Assembly: GCA_037133915.1 (NCBI GenBank)
Contig: JBAXND010000030.1
Span: 1 to 49,505 of the forward strand
Reading direction: 5' to 3'
From: Bacteroidota bacterium
GTDB lineage: Bacteria; Bacteroidota; Bacteroidia; Bacteroidales; CAIWKO01
DNA length: 49,505 bases
The notes beneath the pieces were generated by a model, which was not told the DNA's origin, did not search any database, and saw only the letters and a list, made by a program, of their open reading frames with translations. This document shows positions 8,106 through 17,448 of this stretch, one piece after another (the first letter of the stretch is position 1; every line of letters begins with the position of its first letter). The translations under genes were made by a program, and so were the position numbers.

Positions 8106-11100
8106 TCACTTTATCAGCGTAATATTCCCCTTTTTGATGAACTTCTCTTTGTTGTGGCAGGTGGCGTCGAGGTAATAAACAAAAACGCCCGGATCGCAGG
8201 CAATGCCTTTGTAAGTACCGTCCCAGCCGACATCCTGTTTTGTGGTCTCAAAAACTTTTTCGCCCCAGCGGTCGTAAATGGTGAAGAACATTGATTTCAG
8301 CATACGTGAGCGCACATAAACCCGGTCATTCTGGTTATCGCCGTTTGGCGTGAAAGCATTGGGAACGTAGATATACGGCTCTTCGCACATTACGTCAAGC
8401 ACAATAATCCGCAGTGTGTCGAGGTACACGCAGCCGTTTCCGTCGGCAATTTCTAAATAATAAGTTGTAGTGGTTACCGGGCTTGCCACAGGGTTGGGCG
8501 ACGACGGATTGTCAAGACTTGCTCCGGGAGTCCAGGTGTAGTGAGTTCCGGCAATATCGGTAGCATGCAGGCCGGTACTTTCACCTTCGTAAATAGTATC
8601 TTGGTCAGAATAAACCGAAACGTTTGTGAATACGGAATTGATATTGATGATTGCGGTATCATGTGCAACGCACATTCTGGAATCATTCACCGTTACGATG
8701 TAAGTACCCGCACAAAGGTTATTCGCAGGATTCGAGATTTGCCCGTTGCTCCAGGCGTAGGTGTAGGGCGATGTTCCACCGCTCATGTTCACGGTGATAC
8801 TTCCATTACACACTTCGCTGCATGGAATATCCTGAGGAATTAATATTCCGGTAAGTATTGGCGGGTCTATGAGTGTAACTGAAACTACCGAAATACAATT
8901 ATTGTAATCGGTAATGGTTACAGTATACGTACCGCCGGCGACATTAAAAATTGTGTCGGTGAGTTGCCCGGTGTTCCAATGATAGGTGTAGGGACCGGTA
9001 CCCGAACTGACTACCACCGATGCAATACCGTTGCTGTCGCCATGGCACAGCGGATCCTGTGTAAAACCACTTCCGGCAACCACCTGAAAACCTACAGTGA
9101 CGCTGTCAATAGCAGTACACCATGCATTGCTTACCTGAATATAAAATGTTGTGGGTGTGGTAATATTTACCATAGCCGTGCTGTCACCCGGACCGGAATT
9201 CAGCCAATCGGAAAATTGTGGATTTGACGACCAGTGGAAGGTTGATGCGCCATCACCGGAATTGGCAATGAGCAGCATCGGACCGTCGCAGGTGGTGGTG
9301 TCGTTGCCCGCATAAGCATCAAGATCAAAGACTGTGAGCCGCTGCTTAAGTGTATCAGTACAAATACCATTAGATAAAAGAAGTGTGTAAACGGTCGTTT
9401 GAACGGGATAGGCAAAAGGATTGGAAACATTCGCATCACTAAGGTTTCCGGATGGAATCCATGTGTAGGTTACAGTAGGGTCGGGTATGGGTAACAGTCC
9501 GATCTGAATGTAATCGCCCTTGCAAATATTTATTGTTGGCAGCGTATCGCTTGAGTTGGAAATCACTACAACCTGTTTTGTGATGGTGTCGGAGAAGTTG
9601 CAGGTGCCGGTATCGGAAACGGCCAGCGTGACAAGATATACACCCGCGCCCGGATACAGATGATTGGGCTCAAATTGTGTTGAAGTGGTACCGTCGCCAA
9701 AATCCCACCAACACGTATATCCCGCGCCTCCCGAGTGCGATGTATTGTCGAAAGCCACGGATGACGGCAGGCACACAACAGGTGGTATATTAAAATTTGC
9801 GACAATGACCGGCAGCATGAAATCAAATTTTATTACACCGTTGTTGCAGTTGAAGCTGTTATTGGTATTGCTTACAGCACCGGGTGTTGTGGGAAAGTCA
9901 TCAATACCGCCGCATCCGGCACATACACTCTGATATATTTTCCCGTTACGGTCAAAACGGCTGGTGCCGCCATCCACATGCTCATGACTGGTACCGCCGA
10001 AAAATGAAGCGTAAGTGAGTGCGGAGGCATCATCGTTGATTACCATAAAATAGTAATCATTGTTGTCTGTAGTTGACTGAAAAGCGTTCCATGTTACCGG
10101 AAGCCCTGAAGTGCCGCCAAATCCGTTAATGGAGCCACCCCATCCCGAAAGGTATATTTTATCGCAGAGGTCAACCAGGAATGCTGTGGGTGAAATGTCG
10201 GGTCCGCCGTTTCCCGTTCCAAATGCAGTTGACCACACAAGAGTGTCTAATGTGGGATTTATTTTGCTGATGAACTGTCCGCCGTTCGGAACAAAATAAG
10301 CTGCATTAAAAATCATTGTATTGCCTGTAGCTGCCGTCTGACCTAGCACATATACATTGTCTTCCTTATCGGTTTCAACAAAATAGGTCTGGTCATAAGC
10401 ATTAGAGCCGTAATACGTTCCTTGCATAAGCAGATTGCCGTTCTTGCTGATGTGTACGATATAGCCGTCGCATATACCTCCAATAAAGCCTGTATCAAGG
10501 ACTCCCGGCGTTGTGGGGAAATCCGCAGAAGTGGTTCCTCCTGCAACATAAATATCCTGATTCCTATCGACAACAATGCTGTAAGCCGCGTCATTTCCCG
10601 TGCCACCCAAGTACGAGCACCAGATAAGGTTCGAAAGCGTGTTATCCATTTTTATAATACAACCATCCTGCATACCGCCGCCGAATGTCGGTTGAAATAC
10701 TGTTGCCGCCGTTGGTAAATTGGGTGAGTTGCTCGTGCTGACCACGTAAATATTGTTGTTGTCGTCAATCATAATTTCACCTCGCACATCATCAGCGTAA
10801 TTGTGTTTAAGTGGCGCTTGTGTGTTGAGTCCGTCGTTGCCGCTTCCGCCAAAATAGGTCGATGCCATCAGGGTAGTGCCGTCGTTGCTGAGTTTTGAAA
10901 TAACAATATCCGAGCCGGTGTAATGCAATACATAGGTGAGCGTGTAAGCCTGCCCACCGTTAAATGATGTGTCGAAAGCGTTTGATGTCACCGGATAATC
11001 GGGCGAGGACGTTGTCCCTAAAATAAATAGGTCGTCGTTACCGTCAACAATCAGGCTTGCGGGAACGTCGGCACCGTTGCCGCCAATATACGTTGAGAAA

Positions 11101-12110
11101 ATCATGAAATGACCCGTAGTATCGTATTTTGAGATGACTATATCACATGAGCCACCGGCATAGGTCGTTTGAAATGCGCCCGTTGTAACGGGATATCCAA
11201 CTGCAAAAATATTGCCGCCGGCATACAGAAAGCCGTCGCTGTCGTAGGTAGCGGTATATCCCCAGTTATCGGCCGTAGAGCCCGAATAAGAAGAAAATAT
11301 TAATATCGGGTCAATTACCAGAGGCAGCGATTTGTCATATCCTTCAGGTAAGGCAAAACTTAGACGGTTTTTATTCAGATTGAACTTACAATTTATTTGA
11401 ACTTCCTTACCGTCGATTAACTGATATGCGTAAGGTTTAAGCTCAATAATTTTATTTACGGAAGTTCGGATAACGAGATTGCCGTCGGTTATTGCAAGTC
11501 CGTCAGTGCCGTCGTATTCAAGCTGAATGTTATTCACAGATGCGCCCGGGCTGACGTGGAATTCATATTTCAGAAATGAACTTTTTTCGCCCACTTCCAT
11601 ATCAATGCCATTAAAAAGATTGTAATAGGTTACATCCTCGAATTTGGGAACCCGAGATGCCCATTGATTTTTATTGTTTCCAATAAAATAGTTATTGTAA
11701 TCAGGGAAGTTGTGTTGCCCTACAACTCTGACATTCGGATTGCTTTTTACAAATTTTACCTTGTATGCGTGAGCATTAATTGTCGTTGTCGGAATGGGAA
11801 TATTGCTTTTTTCGTCGGGGCTTAGGTATTTGTAATGCGTAATTTTTTTAATGGCGTCTACATCTTCGAGCACAAACGTCATGCAGCTTTTTTCAAGAAA
11901 GAGCGCGCCTTTATCAATGTCAGTACGGAATAATATATTTTCTGACCACTGTCCTTTGTTGAGCACAAAGCATGGATTACCTGAATGCACGGTGTCGCGC
12001 CCCGAAGCAATACAATTCAGGCTTATTATCATTGTAAAAAACACAAAAACAATGATTCGGACTTGCTGTAAAATGACTGATCGTGTAAATGTTTGCTGAT
12101 TGGAAAGCAT
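8106..12110 (-). CDS. T9SS type B cargo: DUF7948/SBBP/PKD/SprB-repeat protein
   Basis: A 1334-residue secreted protein. After a signal peptide (residues 1-35) comes a DUF7948-like beta domain beginning CFVLNKGQWSENILFR. From about 267 to 750 there are SBBP-type beta-propeller repeats (for example YDTTGHFMIFSTYIGGNGAD). A PKD domain (WWDFGDGTTSTQFEPNHLYP) lies near 795-850. Two SprB-like repeats lie near 1020-1140 (GPYTYHWNTGQLTDTI; SPYTYAWSNGQISNPA). A C-terminal gliding-motility-associated CHU_C domain (about 1240-1334: YVPNAFTPNGDNQNDRVYV ... YDRWGEKVFE) is the type B sorting signal. It is probably exported across the outer membrane by T9SS and kept at the cell surface. A strong promoter match lies just upstream. 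Confidence 0.92.
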   Translation of the reverse strand: MLSNQQTFTRSVILQQVRIIVFVFFTMIISLNCIASGRDTVHSGNPCFVLNKGQWSENILFRTDIDKGALFLEKSCMTFVLEDVDAIKKITHYKYLSPDEKSNIPIPTTTINAHAYKVKFVKSNPNVRVVGQHNFPDYNNYFIGNNKNQWASRVPKFEDVTYYNLFNGIDMEVGEKSSFLKYEFHVSPGASVNNIQLEYDGTDGLAITDGNLVIRTSVNKIIELKPYAYQLIDGKEVQINCKFNLNKNRLSFALPEGYDKSLPLVIDPILIFSSYSGSTADNWGYTATYDSDGFLYAGGNIFAVGYPVTTGAFQTTYAGGSCDIVISKYDTTGHFMIFSTYIGGNGADVPASLIVDGNDDLFILGTTSSPDYPVTSNAFDTSFNGGQAYTLTYVLHYTGSDIVISKLSNDGTTLMASTYFGGSGNDGLNTQAPLKHNYADDVRGEIMIDDNNNIYVVSTSNSPNLPTAATVFQPTFGGGMQDGCIIKMDNTLSNLIWCSYLGGTGNDAAYSIVVDRNQDIYVAGGTTSADFPTTPGVLDTGFIGGICDGYIVHISKNGNLLMQGTYYGSNAYDQTYFVETDKEDNVYVLGQTAATGNTMIFNAAYFVPNGGQFISKINPTLDTLVWSTAFGTGNGGPDISPTAFLVDLCDKIYLSGWGGSINGFGGTSGLPVTWNAFQSTTDNNDYYFMVINDDASALTYASFFGGTSHEHVDGGTSRFDRNGKIYQSVCAGCGGIDDFPTTPGAVSNTNNSFNCNNGVIKFDFMLPVIVANFNIPPVVCLPSSVAFDNTSHSGGAGYTCWWDFGDGTTSTQFEPNHLYPGAGVYLVTLAVSDTGTCNFSDTITKQVVVISNSSDTLPTINICKGDYIQIGLLPIPDPTVTYTWIPSGNLSDANVSNPFAYPVQTTVYTLLLSNGICTDTLKQRLTVFDLDAYAGNDTTTCDGPMLLIANSGDGASTFHWSSNPQFSDWLNSGPGDSTAMVNITTPTTFYIQVSNAWCTAIDSVTVGFQVVAGSGFTQDPLCHGDSNGIASVVVSSGTGPYTYHWNTGQLTDTIFNVAGGTYTVTITDYNNCISVVSVTLIDPPILTGILIPQDIPCSEVCNGSITVNMSGGTSPYTYAWSNGQISNPANNLCAGTYIVTVNDSRMCVAHDTAIININSVFTNVSVYSDQDTIYEGESTGLHATDIAGTHYTWTPGASLDNPSSPNPVASPVTTTTYYLEIADGNGCVYLDTLRIIVLDVMCEEPYIYVPNAFTPNGDNQNDRVYVRSRMLKSMFFTIYDRWGEKVFETTKQDVGWDGTYKGIACDPGVFVYYLDATCHNKEKFIKKGNITLIK

Positions 12111-12128
12111 GAACTTTTTTCTTATTTA

Positions 12129-12160
12129 CAAAGATAAGGATTCTAAGAGGCAGTTCAAAA
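12129..12160 (-). promoter_or_regulatory. Bacteroidota-type promoter of the 12110 gene
   Basis: On the minus strand TTTTG (12160-12156), a 19-base spacer and TATCTTTG (12136-12129) match the Bacteroidota consensus fully. It lies 18 bases before the ATG at 12110, giving a very short leader. Its -33 box overlaps the last codons of the upstream alkD-like gene. Confidence 0.7.
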
Positions 12161-12817
12161 TTTCTTTGCCTCCAGCTCCTTTATGGCGTCTTTGGCTATC
12201 CAAATTGCAGTTTTGTTGCCTGTGTCAATAAGTTGATGGCTTATTTCAATTGCCTTTGCACAAAGGGCAGAATTTCGTTTTCCTATTTGACGAAGCGCCC
12301 AGTTCACGGCTTTTTTCACCATTTTGCGATCATCGCCTGATTGTTCAATAATGCAGTCGAAAAACGGAGTATAATATTTATCCGGACGGTTTTTACTGCC
12401 GGAAGCCAGACTCGCCATCAATGCAAAGCCTGCTCTTTTAACAAATTCTTCGTCGCGCCGGCTCAACTCAATGGCTTTTTCTGCCGCGAATGGTAAATAG
12501 CGGAACAAATTCATACAGCACTGGTCGCAAAGGTCCCAGCTATTAAAATCGGCCACCCATTTTTCAACCTGAACATCCGTTACAAGCATGGGGTCATCAA
12601 TCATACCGGCAAGAACACGGGCTTCATGAAAACCGCTTGCCCACAATTCAAGCGCTAGAGCATGTTTCTTTTTATATTCTTTTGCTATAACCCGAAGCAA
12701 GGGTATTTTTACTCCGAATGCGCTTTGAACGTTGATACCGTAATGTGCCATACCAAGGCGGTTTTCTACACTGCCATGGTCTTTTAAGTACTTTATTATG
12801 TTTTCAATGTCACTCAT
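12155..12817 (-). CDS. DNA alkylation repair protein, AlkD-like
   Basis: A 220-residue all-helical HEAT-like-repeat protein of the AlkD family, which removes bulky or positively charged alkylated bases from DNA. Family features are the N-terminal GVKIPLLRVIAKEYKK (about residues 35-50), HEARVLAGMIDDP with the conserved Asp-Pro (about 64-76), WVADFNSWDLCDQC (about 87-100), FVKRAGFALMASLA and the C-terminal MVKKAVNWALRQIGKRN (about 160-176). Length fits the family. It is a monocistronic-looking gene between the propeller protein and the type B cargo protein. It is a third DNA-repair-type gene in the window besides the glycosylase and the Ogt remnant. Confidence 0.9.
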   Translation of the reverse strand: MSDIENIIKYLKDHGSVENRLGMAHYGINVQSAFGVKIPLLRVIAKEYKKKHALALELWASGFHEARVLAGMIDDPMLVTDVQVEKWVADFNSWDLCDQCCMNLFRYLPFAAEKAIELSRRDEEFVKRAGFALMASLASGSKNRPDKYYTPFFDCIIEQSGDDRKMVKKAVNWALRQIGKRNSALCAKAIEISHQLIDTGNKTAIWIAKDAIKELEAKKF

Positions 12818-12861
12818 GATAATATATTGGTTACCTGAAGGATTAAATGCTTTCAGATTTA

Positions 12862-13854
12862 TTATTTTTTATTGAACATCATCAAACCATCTTGTGTTGC
12901 CGCCCAATGCCGGTTGCTGTGGTCTGTTATAACTTTATTCACGAAAAAGCTTGGGTTGCATGAATTCATGGGTGTAAATGATTTCCATGAAGTGCCGTCA
13001 AAAAGCACCAGTCCGTTGTTTGTTGCTATCCACAGCAAACCGTCGTTATCCACATGAATTTTATAATCGCAGTATTTGGGAATGCCTGAATTGTCAGGGG
13101 TGTAGATAGTCCAGACATCACCCTGCACACTGATAAGTCCGCCCCAGTAGTCAACCCAGAGAATTCCGGTGCGTTCATCGGTAAAAACATGATTTACCTG
13201 ATTATTCGGAAGTCTGGAATTGGAGGTATTATAAACTTTCCAGTTTTTTCCGTCATAAGAAGCAAAACCGCAGGAACTGGCTATCCACTTGGTCCCGGAA
13301 GCATCAACCGCCACCCAATAAACTACATCGTCGGTAATCCCGATTTGTTTTTTATTAAACACAGTCCAGTCGGTTCCATTGAATGAAACAAGACCTTTGT
13401 CGGTTGAAAACCAGATGATTTCTTTTCCTCCGGCAGCAGGCTTTTCAATAGCAATACTTGTTATGTGAGGGTCGGGCAGTGGCGCGTTTGTCAGATTATA
13501 ATTGAGCCAGTTGTGCCCATCGTAGAAATAAATTCCCGAATAGCGGGTTCCAAGCCACATATTGTTTTCCGAATCAAATGCAATGGCGGTTATAAATTTG
13601 TCATACATTCCGGAATTTGTAGAATCGTAACTTGTGAATTTCTGTCCGTCGAAGCTCACGAGCTTCCCTCCGTAAAAGCAGTCGCCTGTAGCAAACCACA
13701 ATTTGTTTGTTGCATCAACGGCAATGGTTTTTATTAGATTATCTGGAATATCGGTTGATGCAGAGTCATAAACTGTGCATCCTATTTGCTGCGCCTGCAC
13801 CATCCCCCAAAATGCGATAAATATCCCGCAGAGTATGCTTTTCCGTAATATCAT
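12862..13854 (-). CDS. Secreted two-component-regulator-propeller repeat protein
   Basis: A 330-residue exported protein with a signal peptide (MILRKSILCGIFIAFWG..., cleavage near VQAQ). It has about six repeats of the ligand-binding-sensor/two-component-regulator propeller type: NKLWFATG, NMWLGTRYSG, IIWFSTDKG, TKWIASSCG, LWIATNNG, each followed by a FDG-W-x-x-F/Y motif (LVSFNGTDWTVF). These should fold as a beta-propeller. No histidine-kinase, DNA-binding, T9SS or lipobox segment is present, so it is not a signalling receptor by itself. Its ATG overlaps the gldB stop by 4 bases (ATGA), which suggests cotranslation with gldB. Confidence 0.82.
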   Translation of the reverse strand: MILRKSILCGIFIAFWGMVQAQQIGCTVYDSASTDIPDNLIKTIAVDATNKLWFATGDCFYGGKLVSFDGQKFTSYDSTNSGMYDKFITAIAFDSENNMWLGTRYSGIYFYDGHNWLNYNLTNAPLPDPHITSIAIEKPAAGGKEIIWFSTDKGLVSFNGTDWTVFNKKQIGITDDVVYWVAVDASGTKWIASSCGFASYDGKNWKVYNTSNSRLPNNQVNHVFTDERTGILWVDYWGGLISVQGDVWTIYTPDNSGIPKYCDYKIHVDNDGLLWIATNNGLVLFDGTSWKSFTPMNSCNPSFFVNKVITDHSNRHWAATQDGLMMFNKK

Positions 13855-14870
13855 GTTTTTTTAGGTTTGTATTTTGAAAGCTGCAGTATTTTCTTTGAAT
13901 CAGGTTCAAGAAGCATGTTTTTTATGCTGACATCGCGGTTCTCGTTCATGTACGCACGAACAATCTGCCAGCCAATCCACATTCCGGGCCGTGGTGCCGA
14001 TTCTTTACCAAAGCCACTCGTAAAAGGCCCGTCCATCATCAGTTTCATGTTTTCCTGTCCGTCTTGCGAATACAGCATCTTTTTATCAATAAAAAATGCC
14101 CAGATTCTGGATTCGTTGTCGGTACACCATTTAAGCTGATGTGTTAAGTATTTTATTTTTACAGAATCGGCGAGTTGAGGAAGGGTGGCATCAATGAAAT
14201 ATAAAATCTTACCGGCTTTTACCATATGGTCCAGCAGCGTGGCATCATGCGGATTTGTATAAACATAATAGGATGCAATCTGCTCCATACAATCGCGGGC
14301 GATGTATGATTTTTCCATATAAACCCTTTTGAATAAGGGCAATCCGCACGATTGGTAAAATCCATAATCTTTGCCGAGGTACATATCCAGTGCAATGATG
14401 AGTGCGGAATCGGCATATTTTACGGGTAGTTCAAAATCCATCCCCGATACGTATGTGTATACTTTGGGTACTTTTTTCCCCGGGAAATAAAATTTGAAAT
14501 ACTTCAATGCTTGTGTTAACTGCGCTTCCAGATCCTTTAAATCAGGAAATTTTTTAACGACTTCTTCATAGTTATTTCTGATGTACCTGTCGTTTATATA
14601 TGCCCGCAGCTGCTTGATGTTACTGCTGTCGTTGAGGTCTCCGTCGAGAAAAATTCGGTATTCGGGCTGCAGCGCCTTCAATTGTGCGGCAAGCTGGCCG
14701 TTCGGAATGTTGAAAAGCGCTTTTTCATACCGCTTAATTTTTACGGTCATGGTGTCTTTAGCGACCGCTTTATCGGGCACATTCAGATCACGCTCATGGT
14801 TGCAGGTGCACGATGCGAGTAATATACTGCAGGTCACCGTAAATAGTAAAATGATTCTCTTTGACTTCAT
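13851..14870 (-). CDS. gldB: Gliding motility lipoprotein GldB
   Basis: A 339-residue lipoprotein (lipobox LASC, Cys21) recognisable as GldB, a protein required for gliding and T9SS-linked surface motility in flavobacteria. Typical blocks are VKIKRYEKALFNI (about residues 43-55), the Asp-rich LIIALDMYLGKDYGFY (about 158-173), the segment GKILYFIDATLPQLADSVKI (about 217-236), CTDNESRIWAFFIDKKMLYS, and PRPGMWIGWQIVRAYMNEN near the C-terminus. The start is supported by a GGAG-type ribosome site upstream of the ATG. In flavobacteria gldB is commonly found with gldC and nadE. Here nadE is close by but no gldC is seen. Confidence 0.92.
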   Translation of the reverse strand: MKSKRIILLFTVTCSILLASCTCNHERDLNVPDKAVAKDTMTVKIKRYEKALFNIPNGQLAAQLKALQPEYRIFLDGDLNDSSNIKQLRAYINDRYIRNNYEEVVKKFPDLKDLEAQLTQALKYFKFYFPGKKVPKVYTYVSGMDFELPVKYADSALIIALDMYLGKDYGFYQSCGLPLFKRVYMEKSYIARDCMEQIASYYVYTNPHDATLLDHMVKAGKILYFIDATLPQLADSVKIKYLTHQLKWCTDNESRIWAFFIDKKMLYSQDGQENMKLMMDGPFTSGFGKESAPRPGMWIGWQIVRAYMNENRDVSIKNMLLEPDSKKILQLSKYKPKKT

Positions 14871-14890
14871 ATCTCCTTTTCTGTAGTTTA

Positions 14891-14898
14891 CAAATTTA
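14891..14898 (-). promoter_or_regulatory. Candidate -7 box for gldB
   Basis: TAAATTTG on the minus strand, 20 bases before the gldB ATG. No good -33 element at the right spacing, so this is a weak call. A second match, TATTTTTG, lies at 14909-14916. Confidence 0.3.
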
Positions 14899-14985
14899 AG
14901 GATTAACTCAAAAATAATCCATTTAATAATCTTAATTTTATACCCTGACTAATTTCAAGAATTGTTCGTACTAAATATTTTATTT

Positions 14986-15708
14986 ATGAAAAGGATATTC
15001 TGTGTGGTTGTATGTTCGCTCATGGCGTTTTCTGCAACAATTACATTTGCGCAAACTGCTCGTAAATTTCATTTCGGACTTCATGCTTCACCTAACCTTA
15101 GCTGGCTAAAGCCTGATGTTCAGCAACCCAAATACAGCTCCGACGGGACTATTATAGGTATGAGCTATGGCGCTGCATTTGAAAATTTCTTTTCTCCAAA
15201 TCTCGGAATCGGTACCGGAGTGAATGTAATGTCAACCGGCGGGAAGCTTTCTTTTACGGATGCAATCAACATTAACGTCAACAATGTGATTACCTCGGAT
15301 ACCGGCATTATGACACGCAAATACAAACTTCAGTATGTAGAAGTGCCGCTGTTCCTGATAGGCAGTACGGGCGAAGTACTTGGCAATTTTTCTTTTTACG
15401 GAAAATTCGGACTGAGCTCTGCTTTCAGAATCAAAGCAAAAGCCGACGATGAATATACACCCTCTACCGGAAGCGTAATCACAGCCAAATCGGTGAATAT
15501 TGATAAAGAGGTGAGCTTTTTCCGCGAAGCTATGATTATTGGACTTGGCTGCGCGTATAAATTCGGACAGGTTGCTGCGCTCTATGCAGGTGTTACATAC
15601 AACAACGGGTTTACAGATGTGCTTAAAGGCGCAAATAACGCTTATCCCACTGTGAAAGAAAAAGCGAGGTCTAACTTTGTTGAGCTGAACATTGGCGTGA
15701 TGTTTTAA
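14986..15708 (+). CDS. PorT-like outer-membrane beta-barrel protein
   Basis: A 240-residue barrel protein of the PorT/outer-membrane beta-barrel (OMP_b-brl_2) type. After the signal peptide (MKRIFCVVVCSLMAF..., cleavage near TFAQ) come strands starting with FHFGLHASPNLSWL, then GMSYGAAFENFFSPNLGIGTG, YVEVPLFLIGSTG and the final strand FVELNIGVMF ending in Phe. I place the start at the ATG at 14986; a TTG at 14962 would put eight residues before the signal peptide. PorT itself is a T9SS component, but this broad family also holds many unassigned barrels. It stands between gldB (divergent) and nadE, 11 bases upstream of the latter. Confidence 0.8.
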   Translation: MKRIFCVVVCSLMAFSATITFAQTARKFHFGLHASPNLSWLKPDVQQPKYSSDGTIIGMSYGAAFENFFSPNLGIGTGVNVMSTGGKLSFTDAININVNNVITSDTGIMTRKYKLQYVEVPLFLIGSTGEVLGNFSFYGKFGLSSAFRIKAKADDEYTPSTGSVITAKSVNIDKEVSFFREAMIIGLGCAYKFGQVAALYAGVTYNNGFTDVLKGANNAYPTVKEKARSNFVELNIGVMF

Positions 15709-15719
15709 TATTATAGATA

Positions 15720-17369
15720 ATGAAGATCGCGCTTGTACAGCTTAATTATCACATCGGCAATTTTGAACAGAATACTGCCCGCATCATTGAGCATATCCGT
15801 GAAGCAAAAAAGTCAGGCGCTGAACTTGCCGTGTTTGCCGAACTCTGTATTACCGGGTATCCGCCCCGCGATTTTCTGGAATTTGATGATTTTATTGAGC
15901 GATGTAATATTTCTGTAAAAGAAATCGCTCATGAATGCGTTGGAATTGCCGCTGTTGTCGGCTCTCCATCAGTTAATACAGCTCTCAAGGGGAAGCATCT
16001 TTTTAATTCAGCCTTCTTTCTGAACGATGGAAAAATTCAGGCGATTAGCCACAAAGCCTTGCTTCCTAATTATGATGTGTTCGACGAATACCGCTACTTT
16101 GAACCCGGAACACTGTTCGATGTAGTAGAATTCAATGGCAAAAAAATTGCACTTACCATCTGCGAAGACCTCTGGAATGTGGGCGATGACCTGCTTTACG
16201 TGATGAATCCCATGGATGAGCTTGCCAAGCATCAGCCCGATTTAATTATTAATATCGCCGCCTCACCCTTTCATTATAGTCAGGCAGAAATGCGAAAACA
16301 AGTGCTGTCTGCAAATGCAATCAAATATAAAATGCCCGTCGTTTATGTAAATCATGCCGGAGGGCATACGGAACTGCTGTTCGACGGTGGCTCTATGGTG
16401 CTGAACAGCCGTGGGCTAGTTGTAAATGAACTTAATTATTTCCGCGAAGATTTTATTGTTATTGATATTGAGGATGCTGAAAGTAAAGTCGGGACGGCAG
16501 TTTCAACGGAGCCGGTTCATCCCGATGTGAAAACACAGCGCATTCATGATGCACTTGTAATGGGCATCCGTAATTATTTTGAAAAACTCGGATTCTCAAA
16601 AGCGATTCTCGGCCTGTCAGGTGGTATCGATTCTGCAGTAACGCTGGTACTTGCTGCTGAAGCGTTGGGTGCCTCAAATGTCCACGCCGTGCTGCTTCCA
16701 TCGCAATATTCATCAGAACATTCTATTGATGATGCCAGGCAACTGGCTGTCAATATTGGGTGTCCGTATGATATCATTCCTATTGAAGAAGGCTATAAAA
16801 GTTTTGAGCAGTTGCTTAAACCCTATTTTGAAGGCTTGCCTTTCGGACTGGCCGAAGAAAATTTACAGGCACGAATACGCGCGGTTTTGCTGATGGCGAT
16901 GTCAAATAAATTCGGATATATTTTGCTCAATACATCCAATAAAAGTGAAGCTGCCGTTGGATATGGCACTCTTTACGGTGATATGTGCGGCGGCATTTCT
17001 GTGCTGGGTGATGTTTATAAAACTGAAGTATACGACCTCGCGCATTACATCAACAGATTGAGTGAAGTTATTCCTGTAAACAGTATTGTCAAACCTCCAT
17101 CGGCTGAGCTGCGTCCCGGACAGAAAGACAGCGATTCGTTGCCCGAATATCCCATACTTGACACCATTCTGTTTCAGTATATCGAGCAGCGCAAAGGCCC
17201 GTCAGAACTTGTGAATATGGGATTTGACGAGGCAACAGTAAAACGCGTTCTGCGACTCGTCAATACCAATGAATATAAGCGTTATCAAACGCCTCCTATA
17301 TTGCGTGTATCGCCCAAGGCTTTTGGCACAGGAAGGCGCATGCCCATCGTCGGGAAATATTTATCGTAA
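15720..17369 (+). CDS. nadE: Glutamine-dependent NAD+ synthetase
   Basis: A 549-residue two-domain enzyme making NAD+ from nicotinate adenine dinucleotide, ATP and glutamine. The N-terminal nitrilase-like amidase domain has the Glu in VFAELCITGYPP (about residues 38-49), the Lys region HKALLPNYDVFDEYRYF and the nucleophile Cys in ICEDLWN (about 146-152). The C-terminal synthetase domain has the PP-loop LSGGIDSA (about 298-305) and NTSNKSEAAVGYGTLYGD (near 407-424). Length is normal for the ammonia-channelling form. It lies 11 bases after the PorT-like gene and near gldB, a neighbourhood seen in other Bacteroidota. Confidence 0.95.
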   Translation: MKIALVQLNYHIGNFEQNTARIIEHIREAKKSGAELAVFAELCITGYPPRDFLEFDDFIERCNISVKEIAHECVGIAAVVGSPSVNTALKGKHLFNSAFFLNDGKIQAISHKALLPNYDVFDEYRYFEPGTLFDVVEFNGKKIALTICEDLWNVGDDLLYVMNPMDELAKHQPDLIINIAASPFHYSQAEMRKQVLSANAIKYKMPVVYVNHAGGHTELLFDGGSMVLNSRGLVVNELNYFREDFIVIDIEDAESKVGTAVSTEPVHPDVKTQRIHDALVMGIRNYFEKLGFSKAILGLSGGIDSAVTLVLAAEALGASNVHAVLLPSQYSSEHSIDDARQLAVNIGCPYDIIPIEEGYKSFEQLLKPYFEGLPFGLAEENLQARIRAVLLMAMSNKFGYILLNTSNKSEAAVGYGTLYGDMCGGISVLGDVYKTEVYDLAHYINRLSEVIPVNSIVKPPSAELRPGQKDSDSLPEYPILDTILFQYIEQRKGPSELVNMGFDEATVKRVLRLVNTNEYKRYQTPPILRVSPKAFGTGRRMPIVGKYLS

Positions 17370-17398
17370 GTCTTTTAGGGATCCCGGAGTTCGTGGAT

Positions 17399-17430
17399 GT
17401 TGCATTTCACAATCATTTTATCTATTTTTG
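17399..17430 (+). promoter_or_regulatory. Bacteroidota-type promoter of the 17449 gene
   Basis: GTTG at 17399-17402, a 20-base spacer and TATTTTTG at 17423-17430. It lies 18 bases before the ATG at 17449, again giving a short leader. Confidence 0.65.
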
Positions 17431-17448
17431 TTTTGACTTATAACTCTG

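Noticed and set aside
10343..11110. Open frames antisense or out of frame in the type B cargo gene
   Set aside because: The 1334-codon frame has continuous domain matches over the same region, so the others are shadows.
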